A stretch of DNA of 64,000 bases from the NCBI RefSeq assembly GCF_009914765.1, contig NZ_WYDS01000012.1, forward strand, positions 1 to 64,000. Reading direction: 5' to 3'. The notes under the pieces are model-generated. The model did no database searches. It was given only the letters and a program-made list of their open reading frames with translations, and was not told the DNA's origin. This document shows positions 8,790-18,061 of this stretch, in pieces (the first letter of the stretch is position 1; each line of letters opens with the position of its first letter). This DNA comes from Halodesulfovibrio sp. MK-HDV. GTDB lineage: Bacteria; Desulfobacterota; Desulfovibrionia; Desulfovibrionales; Desulfovibrionaceae. The translations under genes were made by a program, and so were the position numbers.

Positions 8790-9068
8790 TCGTAAGTGTG
8801 AATGAAGTTCTAAAGCACTTGCGTGTTCGAGACTTTCCAAGCAATGTATGCGACTGCTGATATTGCGGGTCACTTTCGGGAGAACCCGCAGTAGGGAATG
8901 CTACATTTTGTGTATTGGCGAATGTGCGAAAATTCTATAATTACATATTCTTATGTGTTGAATGGTTTTCGCCGTAGCCATTGCCGAAAGTAGGGTGAAT
9001 TGAATAAGAAAAATATTCCATGAGTTTAAAGCATGTGGTCGTATATACGATCTCTTGCGGAGATTTTT

Positions 9069-11246
9069 GTGAAAATAAGAAAATATATTGTATTGCTACT
9101 TGTTCTTGTAGGCGTTTTGTCTGGTTGCAGCGCTCCTAATGTTGTTCGTTCAAAAGGTTCCTCGGGTTTTTCCATGGAATCGGAAATAATGGGCAGGGCA
9201 AACCCTGGCTATGTCCAGTGGCTAGAAAAACAGGCGATGCTGACGACATCAGAGAAATTTTCGACGGTTGTTTCCGGTACAAATTTATTTTGGTTAGGGC
9301 CGTATGAAAAACCGCGCGTTGAGATGATGCTTAATATCGCTCCTGTGTGGCTGACATTTGATGCTGCCAGAACTATTCCTGCAAGCACCAGTTCAGTTGC
9401 CTTAGTTCTGCAAAGCGATAGCTATCTGCGTACAATACAAGAGATAGGTATACGGGGGATTCATATCGAATCCATGCGTGAGAGCGGAGCCATTTGGGGA
9501 AGTCCGACAGTGCAGCGCCAGCTTGGTGACGACACTGTCAGCTATTTATTTTCCAAAGGCTTCGGTGATGAAAAAAGCTTTGATAATTTTTTACGCAAGG
9601 CGAATAAACGAGGCATGATAGTAGGCGATGCCGTTGTTCCATTTGCAACAGGCCGTGGCGCAGACTACTTTTTGAGTGCCCGTGGTTTGGAATCTTACAA
9701 GGGTTTATATTGCATGATAGAGGTGCCGCGTGAGTTATGGAAAAACCTTCCAGAAATAACCACACGCACCCGCGCTGTACTTGTCGACGACGTGTCGTTG
9801 CGCGCATTACGCAGAGCACGCATATTACCTCCGCCTCTCGTTCGTGAGTCATTGGAAATTCCGCTGACCCCGCTCAACTGGTATGCAACGGATGTTGTTC
9901 AAGGTTTGGACGGAAACGGACGCCGTTTTGTGTATCTGGGGCATGGATCTGAAGCACGTCCTGTCTTAAACTGGAACGACCCTTCCAAGAATGCGCGTCG
10001 TCTTGTTTCCGGCTCGTTGATTCAGCAAATCGGAATGCTCCACGCAGCAATGACAAGCGTTAGCGTTTCCCCTTTATATGGATTGGAACCGTCATACCCG
10101 AATGCAGATCTTACTGGACTCGGCGTAGGCGATACCGCGGTGCAGGCTGCCAGAGATATTGCGCAGGAAGTTCGTCGGTACGGTGGCTGGACTTTCTTGC
10201 AGGACAACCTCCCGCTTCCGAATATTAAAGCTGCCACAGAAAGTGGTGTTGATTTTGCGGTAAACCATTCGTTTTCAACGGCAGCAGAGTATGCTTATGC
10301 CACCGGCGATGCGTCTATGCTTACGCAGAGCCTGTTTACCGTTCTTCAAATGGGTATCGATCAGAAGCGGTTTATTAATCGCATTCAGCCTGAACCTTAT
10401 ATAGATTTTTCATTCCCGTTTATGTTCAATCCTGCGCAGAAACGTAATTCAAAAATGAGCAAAAGATACTTAGAAGTCGTGCAGCAAAAAATGTCTGTAA
10501 CTGGCGGAGATGTCTTCTTTCATGACAGTAAGCTTTATCTGACTCCGGCAGCCTTTGTAGCAAACGTGCAAGGTATTCGTGATTATCGGAAGATGACAAA
10601 AGAGCAGCGCCAGTCAGTTAGTGATGGATTGACGTTGCTTGGACATACACAGGCAATGCAGCCGGGTATTTTTATGCTTTCTGCTGATGAATTACTTGGA
10701 GTTTTACCGCTTCAGGCAGGGGTGCTTGAATATTCGACTGAAGAAGATGCGCTACGTCAAAACGTAGCCGGAGCGTATGATCTGACATCTCGTGGCGGCA
10801 ACAATATTCTTTCAGAGATTGGGTTGCCTAAGGCTCCTACTGTATTTGATGATCTCGAAACTGAAGTGCGCATGGTAGAAACATTTTCCGGAAATATGCG
10901 CCGAATAATTAAGTTGCGAGAAGCGCTGAGTATGCAGACTTCGACAGTTGTTCAGATTCCGAAGGCAAAGAATAGAGGGGTTTTGATCCAAGTATTCCAG
11001 CTGTCGCCGAAGAATAGCTTGAAGGCAACTGCCGCTGTGAATGTGATCAACTTTGGAGAGTTGGCCGCAGCGGAAGAATTTTCGTTATTGAAAACATTAA
11101 TAAACGGAAACGTAGAGCTCGAAGATTTGCAAACTGGTGAAAAAGTAAGCCAAGTGCACGGAGAGTTCTCGGTTTCTGTGCCACCTCGTACTGCCCGAAC
11201 GTATGTTGTACGCAGTGTTGAGCAAGTCTCGAACGATCTTAATTAA
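9069..11246 (+). CDS. Lipoprotein with degenerate GH13 (alpha-amylase-like) architecture
   Basis: The best start is a GTG at 9069 with GGAG six bases upstream; it gives a 725-residue lipoprotein with a lysine-arginine n-region, a hydrophobic stretch and the lipobox L-S-G-C. The body resembles GH13 enzymes: a barrel-like L-x-x-I-x-x-I-G-I-R-G-I-H-I-E strand, an A-N-K-R-G-M-I-V-G-D-A-V-V segment in the place of conserved region I (normally ending N-H, here P-F), and a Q-P-G-I-F-M-L-S-A-D-E-L segment like that preceding the C-terminal beta domain. The standard G-x-R-x-D and N-H-D catalytic motifs are not visible, so it is probably not a hydrolase; a glucan-binding or structural role is possible. 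An alpha-glucan phosphorylase is encoded nearby. Confidence 0.6.
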   Translation: MKIRKYIVLLLVLVGVLSGCSAPNVVRSKGSSGFSMESEIMGRANPGYVQWLEKQAMLTTSEKFSTVVSGTNLFWLGPYEKPRVEMMLNIAPVWLTFDAARTIPASTSSVALVLQSDSYLRTIQEIGIRGIHIESMRESGAIWGSPTVQRQLGDDTVSYLFSKGFGDEKSFDNFLRKANKRGMIVGDAVVPFATGRGADYFLSARGLESYKGLYCMIEVPRELWKNLPEITTRTRAVLVDDVSLRALRRARILPPPLVRESLEIPLTPLNWYATDVVQGLDGNGRRFVYLGHGSEARPVLNWNDPSKNARRLVSGSLIQQIGMLHAAMTSVSVSPLYGLEPSYPNADLTGLGVGDTAVQAARDIAQEVRRYGGWTFLQDNLPLPNIKAATESGVDFAVNHSFSTAAEYAYATGDASMLTQSLFTVLQMGIDQKRFINRIQPEPYIDFSFPFMFNPAQKRNSKMSKRYLEVVQQKMSVTGGDVFFHDSKLYLTPAAFVANVQGIRDYRKMTKEQRQSVSDGLTLLGHTQAMQPGIFMLSADELLGVLPLQAGVLEYSTEEDALRQNVAGAYDLTSRGGNNILSEIGLPKAPTVFDDLETEVRMVETFSGNMRRIIKLREALSMQTSTVVQIPKAKNRGVLIQVFQLSPKNSLKATAAVNVINFGELAAAEEFSLLKTLINGNVELEDLQTGEKVSQVHGEFSVSVPPRTARTYVVRSVEQVSNDLN

Positions 11247-11250
11247 ACGC

Positions 11251-11290
11251 AAAAAAAAGCGTGACCCTGAAAAGGGTCACGCTTTTTTTA
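11251..11290. terminator. Bidirectional terminator
   Basis: An A-run, an 11-bp GC-rich stem (AGCGTGACCCT and complement), a short A-rich loop and a T-run lie between the convergent lipoprotein and trmFO genes. It should work on both strands. Confidence 0.92.
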
Positions 11291-11294
11291 TTTA

Positions 11295-12644
11295 CTATAA
11301 GCAGCAGTCGTCGAGCGTTTCTTTTTGCTCTTCGAGCCATGCGGTAAAGGCTTCGCGTGCACGCTGTGCGTAGAGTGCTTTGCGTTCCTTTTTGCGTGCT
11401 TTACGATTCAGTGCCGGAGTAAGACCGAACTGAACGTTTGCAGGCTGGAAGTTTTTCTGCTCAGTACGCAGATGGGCAAGCAAGCCTCCGAGGCAGGTTT
11501 CTGCCGGCGGTTCTGCAAGCGGAAGATCTTTTGCTTTTGCGGCGAGCATGGTGCCAAGCCACAGACCTGAGGCTGCGGATTCAACATATCCTTCTACACC
11601 AGTGATCTGACCGGCGAGGAAGATTGTTGGATGATTTTTAAGTGCAAGCTCGTTGGTCAGAGTTTTTGGCGCATTCACGTAAGTGTTACGATGAACGCTG
11701 CCATAGCGGATGAATTCTGCATTTTCCAGACCCGGAATCATGCGGAAGATTCTATCCTGCTCTTTGTACTTGAGTTTTGTCTGGCAACCTACAAGGTTGA
11801 ACATGGACTTGTTCAAGTTTTCTGTACGGAGCTGAACCAACGCGAAAGGACGTTCGCCAGTGCGTGGATCTGTGAAGCCGACAGGTTTGAAAGAACCAAA
11901 AGCGAGGGTCATTTCACCGCGTTCTGCAAGTGCTTCAATCGGCATACAACCTTCAAAATGAATTTCTTTTTCGAAATCTTTTGTAGGTGCTTTGTCGCCG
12001 GCAATCAGCGCTTCGCGAAGAGCATGATACTCTTCTTCGTTCATTGCGCAGTTGAGGTAGTCGTTATCTTCCGGATTGTAACGGGAACCCCAGAATGCAA
12101 TATCCATATTAACGGAATCGGCTGCGATGATCGGAGCGATAGCGTCATAGAAATAGAGATGTGTTGCATCAATGGACTCAGCAAGAGATTCGCTGAGGCT
12201 GGCACTTGCCAGTGGACCGGCTGCAAGTACTATTGCATCGAACCCTGCAAGCTCTTCAGCTTTCAGGGAAGTAATTTCTTTGTGTACGAGGGTGATGTTT
12301 TCATCCTCGTTGATAGCTTTTGTGATGTAGTCACTAAACAGTTCGCGGTTTACAGCCAGTGCTTTACCGGCTGGAACACTCGTAGCTTCTGCTGCTTCGA
12401 GCACAAGACTGTCGAGATCACGCATTTCCTGTTTTAGAATGCCTACAGCAGCATCCGGCTGATCGGAGCGGAAGGAGTTGGAACAAACAAGTTCTGCAAG
12501 ACCTTCGTAGCTATGTGCCGGAGAATACTGCTCCGGTTTCATTTCAAATATAGTAACAGCGACTCCGGCTCGGGATAGTTTGCGAGCACATTCACAGCCT
12601 GCAAGTCCGCCGCCGATAATAGCGATATTGGATAGTTCTGACAC
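11295..12644 (-). CDS. trmFO: Folate-dependent tRNA m5U54 methyltransferase TrmFO
   Basis: A 449-residue flavoprotein that methylates U54 in the T-loop of tRNA using methylenetetrahydrofolate as carbon donor and FADH2 as reductant. The N terminus has the dinucleotide fold I-I-G-G-G-L-A-G-C-E, then the family stretch E-L-V-C-S-N-S-F-R-S-D. Further family motifs are F-E-G-C-M-P-I-E near residue 230 and G-Q-I-T-G-V-E-G-Y-V-E-S near 345. The start is GTG with AGGAGG five bases upstream. The C-terminal basic segment is ordinary for the family. It lies downstream of the glycogen phosphorylase gene but is separated from it by a hairpin. Confidence 0.97.
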   Translation of the reverse strand: MSELSNIAIIGGGLAGCECARKLSRAGVAVTIFEMKPEQYSPAHSYEGLAELVCSNSFRSDQPDAAVGILKQEMRDLDSLVLEAAEATSVPAGKALAVNRELFSDYITKAINEDENITLVHKEITSLKAEELAGFDAIVLAAGPLASASLSESLAESIDATHLYFYDAIAPIIAADSVNMDIAFWGSRYNPEDNDYLNCAMNEEEYHALREALIAGDKAPTKDFEKEIHFEGCMPIEALAERGEMTLAFGSFKPVGFTDPRTGERPFALVQLRTENLNKSMFNLVGCQTKLKYKEQDRIFRMIPGLENAEFIRYGSVHRNTYVNAPKTLTNELALKNHPTIFLAGQITGVEGYVESAASGLWLGTMLAAKAKDLPLAEPPAETCLGGLLAHLRTEQKNFQPANVQFGLTPALNRKARKKERKALYAQRAREAFTAWLEEQKETLDDCCL

Positions 12645-12708
12645 AGAAGCCTCCTATGGGAATTTGCGTCAAATAGACCATTGGCTTCACTTTAGCAACT
12701 GTTTTAGA

Positions 12709-12743
12709 AAGGGCGAAGGTGCTGTGTTTGCACCTTCGCCCTT
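12709..12743 (-). terminator. Terminator-like hairpin after the glucan phosphorylase gene
   Basis: A 14-bp perfect stem (AAGGGCGAAGGTGC and complement) with a seven-base loop. On the minus strand it is followed by a modest T-rich stretch, so it probably ends the phosphorylase transcript before trmFO. Confidence 0.7.
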
Positions 12744-12793
12744 ATATATAATGTTGTGATCAAGCCTGCTGATTGTCTTTCGTCATTGCAAAA

Positions 12794-15373
12794 TCAGGAC
12801 GTTTCCTGCGGTACTGCCCAGCGGATAAGTCCAAGAGCGCGCGGGTCAATAAGAAGTGGATTCGTTGGGATAATGCGGATTGTGTAACCGAACCTACCCG
12901 GTTTTGTAGGGGTAACTTTCCCTTCAAAATGTTGCCAGCCGTCAGCGTCTGTATCACCTTTTGGAGTCAGTTTTTTAATGTTTCGAGAAACAAAGTCTCC
13001 GTCCTGCTGCACTTGTCCGAAGTAAGCTTCAGCAGAGATGTTGTCACGATGAATGCCGTTAAGTTTCACATCAACACTTATGCGAATGGATTGCCCCACA
13101 AAGGTTTCTTCCAAAATTTCTATGTGAGCGTTGCGTAGATCAATCCCACCCCATTTGGTCATTATATCATTACGCCAATCTGCAAGTTCTCGTGCTGGCT
13201 GGAAGTCATAACGGGATAAATTGTTGTAGTTGTCGTATGCCGGTTTATAGGCTTTGCGAACGTAATCCATGACCATACGGTGCGAGTTAAACTCCGGTCC
13301 CAGCGTGGTAATCGCTTTTTTCATGCGTCGAATCCATTGTCGAGGAAGTCCGCCACGTCCACGATCATAAAATTCCGGTATGATCTCAAATTCAAGTACA
13401 TTGAAAAGCGTGCGCAGTTCAACGTAATCCTGATAGTCTGGATCAGAATACTCTTCACCTTTACCGATTGCCCATCCGATACTGTTGTCCGGTAAATATG
13501 CTTCATCCCACCAGCCATCAAGCGTGCTGAATGTGAGTACACCGTTAAAAATAGCCTTCATACCACTAGTGCCGCATGCTTCAAAAGGCCTGCGCGGGGT
13601 GTTGAGCCATACATCGCAACCTGCAAGCATGTGCTTAGCAATCTCAATGTCATAATCTTCCAGAAAAACCATGTGGAACCGGTAGTCGAGACTACGGCAG
13701 GTAGATACAACCTCTTTGATGTACTTTTTTCCGTCGCTGTCTGCGGGATGCGCTTTTCCTGCAAAAACAAACTGAATAGGGCGATCAACATCTTTGAAGA
13801 GCCGTAGGAGTTTGTCTTTTTCACGCATAATAAGGTTGGCGCGTTTGTATGTGGCAAAACGTCTGGCAAATCCGATAGTTAATGCTTGCGGGTTGAGGAT
13901 TTCATCTGCGTTTTGAATCTCCTGTTTGCGTGCACCATGTGCTTGCAGCTGGGCACGAAGACGACGGCGTGCAAAGTCTACAAGACGTGCACGAAGACGT
14001 TCATGCGTGCGCCATAACTCTGCGTCGGAAATATTTGCGGCACGGCTCCAGAGTGTTTTGCTGTCTGGATCTTCCCGCCAGTTGGTGCCTAAATATCTGT
14101 CATACACTTCGCGCATGTCATCTGCTGTCCATGTTGGAGCATGGATACCATTTGTGAGCGCCGAAATTGGTATGTCATCAAGTGGGTAGAGCGGCCAGAG
14201 GGCCTTCCACATTTTGCGCGAAACATGCTTATGCAATTTGGACACACCGTTGTTGAAACGGGAAAGCTTGAGTGCAAGCACGGTCATGCAGAATTCTTCC
14301 TGATCATCAAACGGGTTTTCACGTCCGAATGACAGAAATACTTTGAATGCTAACCCTAAATCTCGTGCGTAATCAGAAAAATATTTTTCCATAAGTTCCG
14401 GACTGAATCTGTCGTTACCAGCTGGAACAGGAGTATGTGTGGTGAATACAGAACTTGAAGCAACAATCTCGGATGCGGATTCAAACGAAAGCCCCTTCTG
14501 CATAAACGATCGAATTCGTTCAACTCCTGCAAACGCAGAATGCCCTTCATTCATATGGATAACTTGAGGATGATATCCAGCGACGTCGAGTACTTTCATG
14601 CCGCCAATACCAAGCAGAATTTCCTGCCAGAGACGCATTTCTTTATCTCCACCATAAAGACTGGCAGTGATGATGCGAAGCTCAGGTGGGTTCTCAGGAA
14701 TTTCTGTATCCATAAGTAATAAGGTAATGCGGCCAACCTGTGCTTTCCAAATCTGCGCTTGCAGTTTTTGCTTACCAAGCGGGATAGAAATGTGCACATG
14801 TTTACCATTCTCATCTTCCAATGGAAGAATCGGAATTTGGTCAAAATCGAGATCAGGATAGGATTCCTGTTGCCAGCCATCCGGTGTGAGATACTGACGG
14901 TAGTACCCATGTTTGTAGAGCAGGCCGACGCCCACAAGCGGAATGTTTAAATCCGACGCAGATTTCAGATGGTCACCAGCGAGAATTCCTAATCCGCCAG
15001 AATAGATTGGCATGCAACTAGCCACACCGAATTCAAAACTGAAATACGCAACCGCTGGATTTTCTGGTGATGCATCTTCAATAATTGGTGATGGACGCTC
15101 TTCAAAATATTCGTTGAGGGTATCAATAGTAAGTTTAAGCTGCGACTGGAAAAACGGATCTTTTGCAACAGCATTCAAGCGGTTAGGGTCAACAAGGTGC
15201 AGGAATAGTAGTGGGTTATGACTTGTGGTTGACCATAGTTGTTGGTCTATTTGTTTGAAGACGTTATCGGTGTATCCACACCACGTGAAACGAAAGTTAT
15301 AGGCAAGCTTCCATAAGTCTTCCAGACCTTCTGGTAGTTTTGGAATTACATTGAATATCTTTAACGGCTGCAT
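12794..15373 (-). CDS. glgP: Alpha-glucan (glycogen) phosphorylase
   Basis: An 859-residue enzyme of the shorter, bacterial/archaeal branch of alpha-glucan phosphorylases (GT35, with an N-terminal DUF3417-type region). It releases glucose-1-phosphate from glycogen or maltodextrin using PLP. The start MQPLKIF has AGGAGA six bases upstream; an ATG eleven codons earlier lacks a site. Visible motifs: Y-F-S-x-E-F-G near residue 110, I-H-M-N-E-G-H-S-A-F near 285, and the PLP-lysine region A-C-G-T-S-G-M-K followed by N-G-V-L near 605. It implies that the organism stores glucan. Confidence 0.95.
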   Translation of the reverse strand: MQPLKIFNVIPKLPEGLEDLWKLAYNFRFTWCGYTDNVFKQIDQQLWSTTSHNPLLFLHLVDPNRLNAVAKDPFFQSQLKLTIDTLNEYFEERPSPIIEDASPENPAVAYFSFEFGVASCMPIYSGGLGILAGDHLKSASDLNIPLVGVGLLYKHGYYRQYLTPDGWQQESYPDLDFDQIPILPLEDENGKHVHISIPLGKQKLQAQIWKAQVGRITLLLMDTEIPENPPELRIITASLYGGDKEMRLWQEILLGIGGMKVLDVAGYHPQVIHMNEGHSAFAGVERIRSFMQKGLSFESASEIVASSSVFTTHTPVPAGNDRFSPELMEKYFSDYARDLGLAFKVFLSFGRENPFDDQEEFCMTVLALKLSRFNNGVSKLHKHVSRKMWKALWPLYPLDDIPISALTNGIHAPTWTADDMREVYDRYLGTNWREDPDSKTLWSRAANISDAELWRTHERLRARLVDFARRRLRAQLQAHGARKQEIQNADEILNPQALTIGFARRFATYKRANLIMREKDKLLRLFKDVDRPIQFVFAGKAHPADSDGKKYIKEVVSTCRSLDYRFHMVFLEDYDIEIAKHMLAGCDVWLNTPRRPFEACGTSGMKAIFNGVLTFSTLDGWWDEAYLPDNSIGWAIGKGEEYSDPDYQDYVELRTLFNVLEFEIIPEFYDRGRGGLPRQWIRRMKKAITTLGPEFNSHRMVMDYVRKAYKPAYDNYNNLSRYDFQPARELADWRNDIMTKWGGIDLRNAHIEILEETFVGQSIRISVDVKLNGIHRDNISAEAYFGQVQQDGDFVSRNIKKLTPKGDTDADGWQHFEGKVTPTKPGRFGYTIRIIPTNPLLIDPRALGLIRWAVPQETS

Positions 15374-15641
15374 GCTGTTTCTCCTGCGTACGATTAGGGC
15401 ATTCAAGCCCTGTTATGCCACAGAGTCATTTTTTTTTCGCAGTGTTTTTGATGATTAATCAAGGCACTTTTGTTGTTCTGATGCACCTAACTTGCCGAAA
15501 TTTTTTTAATAAATAGTAATATGAGCTGTACTTATAATGCGAACAATGGAAACGTATTTTCGTTTCTTTACTCTCTGGCTCGTCTGGAATATTAATTGTG
15601 TTTGTTTGACCAAATATCCGAAAAATTTTCTGGAGTTATCC

Positions 15642-16172
15642 GTGAGCGATCAAGAATCGTTACAAAATACAATGACATTACAGTTGAATGTACGCTTTTT
15701 ACGTGACTCAGCTGCTGAATTATATGGTGCCGGCGTTACTGCGAATGCAGATAATGATGGTGTGTGCGGTCTTGCTTACGCAACCCCTTGTTCTGCGGGG
15801 TTGGATTTGCGAGCCTGTTTTGAAGAAGAGACAATTATGATTCCTGCCGGTGGTCGTTTTCCGATTCCAGCCGGTATTGCCATAGATCCGCAGTGTAATA
15901 CTGTGGCAGGATTTATTTATTCCCGCAGCGGTCTTGGCACAAAAAAGGGATTAACTGTCAGTCAGGGCGTCGGGGTTGTTGATCCTGATTACCGTGGCGA
16001 AATTTTTATCTCATTATTAAATACTTCCGGCGAAGACCGAGTGATTACACGTGGCGAACGTGTGGCGCAGCTGGTTTTTCAGCCGTTTTTCCGTGCGCAG
16101 ATTTCTGTAGTGAATTCACTGGAAGAAACTGAGCGTGGCGAAGGTGGTTTCGGGCATACCGGAACAATGTAA
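15642..16172 (+). CDS. dut: dUTP diphosphatase
   Basis: A 176-residue trimeric-type dUTPase, which hydrolyses dUTP to dUMP, keeping uracil out of DNA and feeding thymidylate synthesis. All five motifs are present in order: A-G-L-D-L-R-A, R-S-G-L-G-T-K-K-G, G-V-V-D-P-D-Y-R-G-E, R-V-A-Q-L-V-F and the C-terminal R-G-E-G-G-F-G-H-T-G. I take the GTG at 15642, with GGAG six bases upstream; the reading frame stays open 105 bases further up but that part is unlike the family. An insertion near residues 25-40 is longer than in E. coli Dut. argD follows within 50 bases, suggesting one operon. Confidence 0.95.
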   Translation: MSDQESLQNTMTLQLNVRFLRDSAAELYGAGVTANADNDGVCGLAYATPCSAGLDLRACFEEETIMIPAGGRFPIPAGIAIDPQCNTVAGFIYSRSGLGTKKGLTVSQGVGVVDPDYRGEIFISLLNTSGEDRVITRGERVAQLVFQPFFRAQISVVNSLEETERGEGGFGHTGTM

Positions 16173-16218
16173 AGCAACCCTATAACCCGCAGTGAGCGGT
16201 AAAAAAGCGGATAATAGA

Positions 16219-17418
16219 ATGAGTACTAGTTTTGATGCATTGAAACATCGTGAAGAAAAGCTTTTATGCCGCACCTATGGGCGCTATCCAATAGCTATTA
16301 AGCGAGGCGAAGGTGCTCGTTTGTATGACTTTGAAGGCAAAGAGTATATTGATCTGTTAGCCGGAATCGCCGTGACCAACATTGGTCATTGTCGACCGGA
16401 ACTTGCAGATGTGATGGCTGAACAGGCGCGAAAACTCGTGCATGTAAGTAACCTGTTTTATCAGGAAGAGCAGCTTGAGCTTGCAGAAAAGATTCTTGCT
16501 ACTTGTCATTTTGACAAAGCATTTTTCTGTAACTCCGGTGCTGAAGCAAACGAAGCAGCAATCAAAATTTGCCGACGATATGCACAGCGGGTTAAAGGAC
16601 GTGAAGCCGGTGACATTATTACTTTTACCGGTGCATTCCACGGTAGAACACTGGCAACAGTGGCAGCCACAGGGCAAGCAAAATTTGCCGATGGTTTTGC
16701 CCCAATCCCGCAAGGTTTTACGCAGGTTGCGTGGGGTGATTTGACAGCACTCGAAGAAGCTATCACCGATTCTACAGCAGGTGTGCTTGTGGAAGTTATT
16801 CAGGGTGAGGGCGGTATTCGCCCAATGACTCCCGAGTTCGCTAAAGGCGTTGAACGTCTTTGCCGCGAAAAGGGCATCCTGTTTATGGTAGATGAAATTC
16901 AAACAGGTCTGTGCCGTACTGGTAAATTCTGGGCGCATCAACTGTTTGATTTGAAACCGGACGTGATGACTTGTGCAAAGGCTCTCGCAAACGGTCTACC
17001 AATGGGTGCCATGCTGTGTACTGATGAAGTCGCACAGGGGTTTGAACCGGGAAGCCACGCTACAACATTTGGTGCTGGTGCAGTTCTTTCTGCTGTTGCT
17101 TCCAAAGTTATTGATATCATGGTGGATGATAAGCTTGCGGAACACGCGCATGAGCTTGGTGAATATGCCATGAATACATTCCGCGAAATTGGTGTCCGTC
17201 ATCCTGGAACCATTGATGAAGTTCGTGGTTATGGCCTTATGATCGGGATCGTACTCGCGGAAGATGGGCAGGATGTTTGGGATGCCCTTATTGAGCGTGG
17301 TTTCATTTTGAACCTGACTCAAGGACGCGTTTTACGTCTTGTTCCACCACTGGTAATTTCAAAAGAAGACATTGATGTCTTTGCAGGAGCACTCGAAGAG
17401 TTACTCTCTCGAAAATAG
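16219..17418 (+). CDS. argD: Acetylornithine aminotransferase
   Basis: A 399-residue class III PLP aminotransferase, predicted to convert N-acetylglutamate semialdehyde to N-acetylornithine in arginine synthesis, and possibly acting in lysine synthesis too. Seen: N-S-G-A-E-A-N-E (PLP phosphate region, ~106-112), F-H-G-R-T-L-A (~140), V-D-E-I-Q-T-G (~224-230) and the Schiff-base lysine in C-A-K-A-L-A-N-G (Lys254). The ATG at 16219 gives the usual length; a GTG 27 bases upstream (16192) is an alternative because neither has a strong ribosome site. It lies just downstream of dut. Confidence 0.93.
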   Translation: MSTSFDALKHREEKLLCRTYGRYPIAIKRGEGARLYDFEGKEYIDLLAGIAVTNIGHCRPELADVMAEQARKLVHVSNLFYQEEQLELAEKILATCHFDKAFFCNSGAEANEAAIKICRRYAQRVKGREAGDIITFTGAFHGRTLATVAATGQAKFADGFAPIPQGFTQVAWGDLTALEEAITDSTAGVLVEVIQGEGGIRPMTPEFAKGVERLCREKGILFMVDEIQTGLCRTGKFWAHQLFDLKPDVMTCAKALANGLPMGAMLCTDEVAQGFEPGSHATTFGAGAVLSAVASKVIDIMVDDKLAEHAHELGEYAMNTFREIGVRHPGTIDEVRGYGLMIGIVLAEDGQDVWDALIERGFILNLTQGRVLRLVPPLVISKEDIDVFAGALEELLSRK

Positions 17419-17445
17419 CAGTGTTACTGATATTTCCATTACTGC

Positions 17446-17482
17446 AAATCCCTGTCTTGTAAGAGACAGGGATTTTTTTTTT
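17446..17482 (+). terminator. Rho-independent terminator after argD
   Basis: A 12-bp perfect stem (AAATCCCTGTCT and complement), six-base loop and a long T-run. Confidence 0.93.
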
Positions 17483-17537
17483 ATTTTTTTTACAAATTTT
17501 TTTTAGAAAATTTTTGTAACGGCATAATTTGTATGAA

Positions 17538-17575
17538 TTGTCGCGTTGTCGTCGGAATTGTCGACAATGTTGTCG
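17538..17575. repeat. Four iterated TTGTCG boxes including a 12-bp palindrome
   Basis: TTGTCG occurs at 17538, 17546, 17558 and 17570; the third box is part of the perfect palindrome ATTGTCGACAAT (17557-17568). The 8-12 base spacing suggests a protein-binding array. It lies about 265 bp before the putative promoter of the ABC transporter operon. Confidence 0.5.
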
Positions 17576-17837
17576 CTGATAAACCGCTAAGATAGCATGC
17601 CTGTTTTGACTTTCAAGTCAAATATTACAAAATTGCAAAACTCGTGATCAGCGTAGTTTTAGTGCACTTTTTCGCTCATTCGAAGGCATAAAAAAAGATA
17701 ATAATCTTGATTAAAGCGCGTAATAGACTTTAAGCTGATTTTCTGTATAACTTGCTATAATACAAAAGAAAGATTTGAAGTGGTTGTGTAGGCAATTAAA
17801 TCAAATTTTAGGTTTTTTTACGATAAGTGCAGTTGAG

Positions 17838-17867
17838 TTGACAAAAAAGAAAATACTCATGTAATAA
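17838..17867 (+). promoter_or_regulatory. Putative sigma-70-type promoter of the ABC transporter operon
   Basis: TTGACA (17838-17843), an 18-base spacer and TAATAA (17862-17867). Transcription would start near 17874 and leave a leader of about 185 bases. The leader contains an 8-bp inverted repeat (ACTTTTTG at 17915-17922 and CAAAAAGT at 17933-17940). The rest of the 643-bp gap 17419-18061 is AT-rich and shows nothing further. Confidence 0.5.
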
Positions 17868-18061
17868 GATTGGGAGGTTAGCGGAGTTGCGTTCGAGGGG
17901 GTGTATGGGGTTTTACTTTTTGAAATTTTTTCCAAAAAGTCCCAAATTACGTTCGCATGATTAAAAAATTCTTCTCTTTTGAACGTTATCTTCTTCTTTT
18001 TCTAAATAACAAAAATGGAAACGAGGCGCCTTTGCGGTGTCCGATATAGGATGTATTCATC

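Noticed and set aside
17874-18061. T-box or amino-acid riboswitch in the ABC transporter leader
   Set aside because: The T-box core sequence and a terminator/antiterminator pair are not present; only an 8-bp inverted repeat was found.
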